From contig CAXBLU010000008.1 in NCBI GenBank assembly GCA_963976815.1, positions 124,001-188,000 on the forward strand: DNA of 64,000 nt, read 5' to 3'. Of this stretch, positions 62,400-64,000 are shown in pieces. The DNA is from JAHRVQ01 sp963976815. Its GTDB lineage: Bacteria > Pseudomonadota > Gammaproteobacteria > Pseudomonadales > Azotimanducaceae. Position numbers and translations under genes: made by a program. Each line of letters begins with the position of its first letter. Position 1 is the stretch's first letter. The notes under the pieces are model-generated. The model saw only the letters and a list, made by a program, of their open reading frames with translations. It was not told the origin of the DNA and did no database searches.

Positions 62400-63252
62400 G
62401 CCCAGCCCCCTCAATCGGTTGGTCCATATAAATCAGATCTGGTTTGCCCTGATGCCATTGCTGTACCTGTAGCTCACTAAAATCCGGAGTGGATTGATTC
62501 AGCTTGTCATTGAGTTCTAATTGAAAGACATCGGTCGCCCAACCGCCTTTACGTTTTAATATTTGTAGGTTCAGTTGACTCCGGTCACTTAGGGCCGATG
62601 ATGTCCCCGCTTTGGAAAATAGACGAAGACGCAATTCGGCAGGAGAAGGCTGATCAATTTCCCGGCTGTGACGATAGAGAATTCCCAGACAATGTCCGGT
62701 CTTGCTGGCAATCTGCAAACGACGTAATTGCTTGTGATTCAGTTGACCTGGCCAGGCCATGACGGCGGAGCAACTGTTCGATGCCAGAGCTTTTTCCAGC
62801 ACCCATAGTCGATCTGCCTGGTGATCCGGGTTAACAATAAGTAATCGGCTTAAATCGATGCCGGCATTAGACAGGGCTGGAGCATAAGGAATGTAAGGGG
62901 GCGCAATCCACAATAACCAGCGGTTTTGAGTTTGGCTCAGGCGGGCAAGTGCAGGTGCTAATAGGCGTAACTCGCCGACGCCTGGTTGGTCATGGAGCAC
63001 CTCCGTCAAGCCCTGGTTTGGCCAACCGTCATCCGTCAGCAATGTATCCAAAGACTTATACCCGGTGGGAATCCCGTTGCCGCTGGTGTGTTCCCGTAGG
63101 CCCGATGCACGCCAGATATGTCGATTTTTCATCAAGGCAGCGAGAGCATCCTGCTTATTGCCAGGCAGCTTGTTATCAGAGCTCCTGTTATCAGAGCTCC
63201 TATTATCAGGATGTTTGGAGGCGAGATTTTTATAGGAGAGCGTTGGGGCCAT
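62386..63252 (-). CDS. imuA: ImuA, RecA-like mutasome protein
   Basis: 288 residues from ATG 63252; the open frame reaches 63288 but that TTG lies inside the LexA box. RecA/SulA-related family that binds RecA and ImuB during damage-induced mutagenesis. Family text: IWRASGLREH, IPTGYKSLDTLLTDDGWPNQGLTEVLHDQPGVGELRLLAPAL and LLWIAPPYIPYAPALSNAGIDLSRLLIVNPD. The nucleotide-binding loop is degenerate, as usual for ImuA. It overlaps imuB by 14 bp. The first 40 residues contain a 15-bp repeat. Confidence 0.92.
   Translation of the reverse strand: MAPTLSYKNLASKHPDNRSSDNRSSDNKLPGNKQDALAALMKNRHIWRASGLREHTSGNGIPTGYKSLDTLLTDDGWPNQGLTEVLHDQPGVGELRLLAPALARLSQTQNRWLLWIAPPYIPYAPALSNAGIDLSRLLIVNPDHQADRLWVLEKALASNSCSAVMAWPGQLNHKQLRRLQIASKTGHCLGILYRHSREIDQPSPAELRLRLFSKAGTSSALSDRSQLNLQILKRKGGWATDVFQLELNDKLNQSTPDFSELQVQQWHQGKPDLIYMDQPIEGAGHVLQ
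63172..63210. repeat. 15-bp tandem repeat near the 5' end of imuA
   Basis: GTTATCAGAGCTCCT is perfectly repeated at 63172 and 63187, followed by a partial third copy (ATTATCAGG). It encodes Asp-Asn-Arg-Ser-Ser repeats in an N-terminal tail that the family does not need. Confidence 0.9.
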
Positions 63253-63272
63253 AACATATGATAGCAAAAGTA

Positions 63273-63288
63273 CTGTATATACATACAA
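63273..63288. promoter_or_regulatory. LexA (SOS) box upstream of imuA
   Basis: CTGTATATACATACAA matches CTG-N10-CAG at all but the last base and has the alternating AT core. It ends 21 bp upstream of the imuA ATG, where it would block the promoter of imuA-imuB and probably of gpx. Confidence 0.8.
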
Positions 63289-63345
63289 TACTTATTTTTA
63301 GTCCAGCACGCTAGGCCTATGATATTGGGATCCCTCTAGATCTCC

Positions 63346-63822
63346 CTAGAGCGGTAATATCTGGCTTTCTTTAACCTCTTCCATGACCACGTAGGTTCTG
63401 GATTCACTCACACCAGGCAACATAAGTAAGGTTTCACCGAGCAGTTCTCGATAGGCTTTCATATCCGCTACCCGGGCTTTAATCAGATAGTCAAAATTAC
63501 CCGAGACAAGGTGGCACTCCAGAACCTCAGGCCGTTGTCTGACCGCCTGACTAAACTCAGCAAAAACATCCGGAGATGTCCGTTGCAGCGTAATCTCAAC
63601 AAACACCAGGAGTTCTAGTTTTAGTAGTTTTGGGTTGAGTCTGGCCTGGTAAGACTCAATAAAGCCCTGTCGCTCTAGGATTTTTACACGTTCGCTGCAG
63701 GGCGTAGGGCTGAGGTTAATGCGCTTAGCCAGCTCAGTGTTTGAGAGGCGGGCGTTGCTCTGCAGCTCTTGAAGGATACGCAGGTCTGTGCGGTCTAGTG
63801 TTTTTCTCTGGATATCAGGCAT
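63346..63822 (-). CDS. Lrp/AsnC-family transcriptional regulator, probable regulator of ald
   Basis: 158 residues from ATG 63822 (MPDIQRKTLDRTDLRIL); an ATG at 63852 adds ten residues. The N-terminal helix-turn-helix is LRILQELQSNARLSNTELAKRINLSPTPCSERVKILERQGFI, and the C-terminal RAM domain includes VLECHLVSGNFDYLIKARVADMKAYRELL and LPGVSESRTYVVMEEVKES. It is divergent from alanine dehydrogenase, the usual arrangement for a regulator that responds to alanine or other amino acids. Confidence 0.93.
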   Translation of the reverse strand: MPDIQRKTLDRTDLRILQELQSNARLSNTELAKRINLSPTPCSERVKILERQGFIESYQARLNPKLLKLELLVFVEITLQRTSPDVFAEFSQAVRQRPEVLECHLVSGNFDYLIKARVADMKAYRELLGETLLMLPGVSESRTYVVMEEVKESQILPL

Positions 63823-63948
63823 ATCTTGCGCCCTACAATTACTAATTAGCATCTAAACAGCATTAAAACACTATATGTTGCTCAATAAATAGTGAGATTA
63901 ACTACAGCACGCGAAATATACTAGCGCAAAAAGCAGCGGAGAACGGTG

Positions 63949-64000
63949 ATGCAAATAGGTGTGCCAACGGAAATCAAAAATCATGAGTACCGGGTAGGGC
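63949..64000 (+). CDS. ald: Alanine dehydrogenase, first 17 codons (3' end outside window)
   Basis: The ATG at 63949, with GGAG 7 nt upstream, reads MQIGVPTEIKNHEYRVG, which matches the highly conserved start of alanine dehydrogenase (M-x-I-G-V-P-x-E-I-K-x-x-E-x-R-V). The enzyme interconverts alanine and pyruvate with NAD. The gene runs off the window. The Lrp-type regulator gene is divergent, 126 bp between starts. Confidence 0.85.
   Translation, partial: MQIGVPTEIKNHEYRVG

Noticed and set aside
63253..63288. Longer imuA starting at the TTG at 63288
   Set aside because: That TTG is part of the LexA box, so the operator would lie inside the gene. ATG 63252 is preferred.
1..64000. tRNA genes, rRNA genes, insertion sequences, integrases, prophage or toxin-antitoxin genes
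   Set aside because: I looked for tRNA T-arm patterns, transposase motifs and terminal repeats and for typical defence genes and found none that hold up. The selenocysteine tRNA is not in this window.

Overview
The window looks like chromosomal DNA of a free-living, probably marine, gammaproteobacterium of mid-range GC. Supporting signs are an ETF/ETF-QO set, a type II secretion block, imuA/imuB/dnaE2 mutagenesis genes with CTG-N10-CAG LexA boxes, a cyclopropane-fatty-acid type operon, and many acyl-CoA, CoA-transferase and oxidoreductase genes. I see no insertion sequence, prophage, CRISPR array or tRNA. Nearly all DNA is coding on one strand or the other, and the functions are mostly housekeeping or accessory metabolism.

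Layout. 0-8 kb: 3' part of an XPD/DinG-type helicase, a small exported protein, sppA and a HAD phosphatase, then an acyl-CoA synthetase/GNAT/MurF-like operon. 8-16.5 kb: a YiiX-like cysteine hydrolase, a MoaA-type radical SAM protein, a DUF4823 lipoprotein, a PAS histidine kinase, DUF1285, ETF-QO and etfBA. 16.5-22.6 kb: an M48 protease with a DUF898 protein, a hydroxyacid dehydrogenase, cysK, pyrB and a LysR regulator. 22.9-30.4 kb: gspEFGHIJKLM without gspC, gspD or gspN. 30.4-45.5 kb: a peptidase-MA protein, dnaE2, a kinase-like protein, MscS, a sulfurtransferase, a MATE pump, DUF1993/PepSY, an HDOD-GAF protein, an L,D-transpeptidase overlapping an M14 lipoprotein peptidase, and a cold-shock protein. 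45.5-59.5 kb: SDR, VOC and hydrolase genes, an orphan flagellin-like protein, a four-gene membrane-lipid operon (FAD oxidoreductase, DUF1365, Cfa, Cfa-like), a repeat-rich non-coding stretch, a CoA transferase, a GNAT, a TauD-like dioxygenase, a dehydrogenase, a DUF4397 lipoprotein and a TrmH-family methylase. 59.5-64 kb: a hypothetical protein, a glutathione peroxidase, imuB, imuA, an Lrp regulator and the first codons of ald.

Most notable result. The glutathione peroxidase (60363-60821, minus) has an in-frame UGA exactly at the catalytic position of the family. It is followed 18 nt later by a perfect hairpin whose core GCAGGUCUGC equals, from memory, the SECIS core of E. coli fdhF. I read it as a selenocysteine enzyme that an ordinary gene caller would truncate or miss. 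It lies 42 bp downstream of imuB on the same strand, in the slot that dnaE2 fills in the usual imuA-imuB-dnaE2 operon. Here dnaE2 is about 26 kb away with its own LexA box.

Second theme. Short tandem repeats with small units (6, 11, 12, 13, 15, 17, 18 bp) occur across the window. Some are in frame inside genes, including imuA, imuB, dnaE2 and the linker of the M14 lipoprotein. Others lie directly at gene ends or before a start codon. The 18-bp units at 42.4 kb and 43.7 kb are related to each other.
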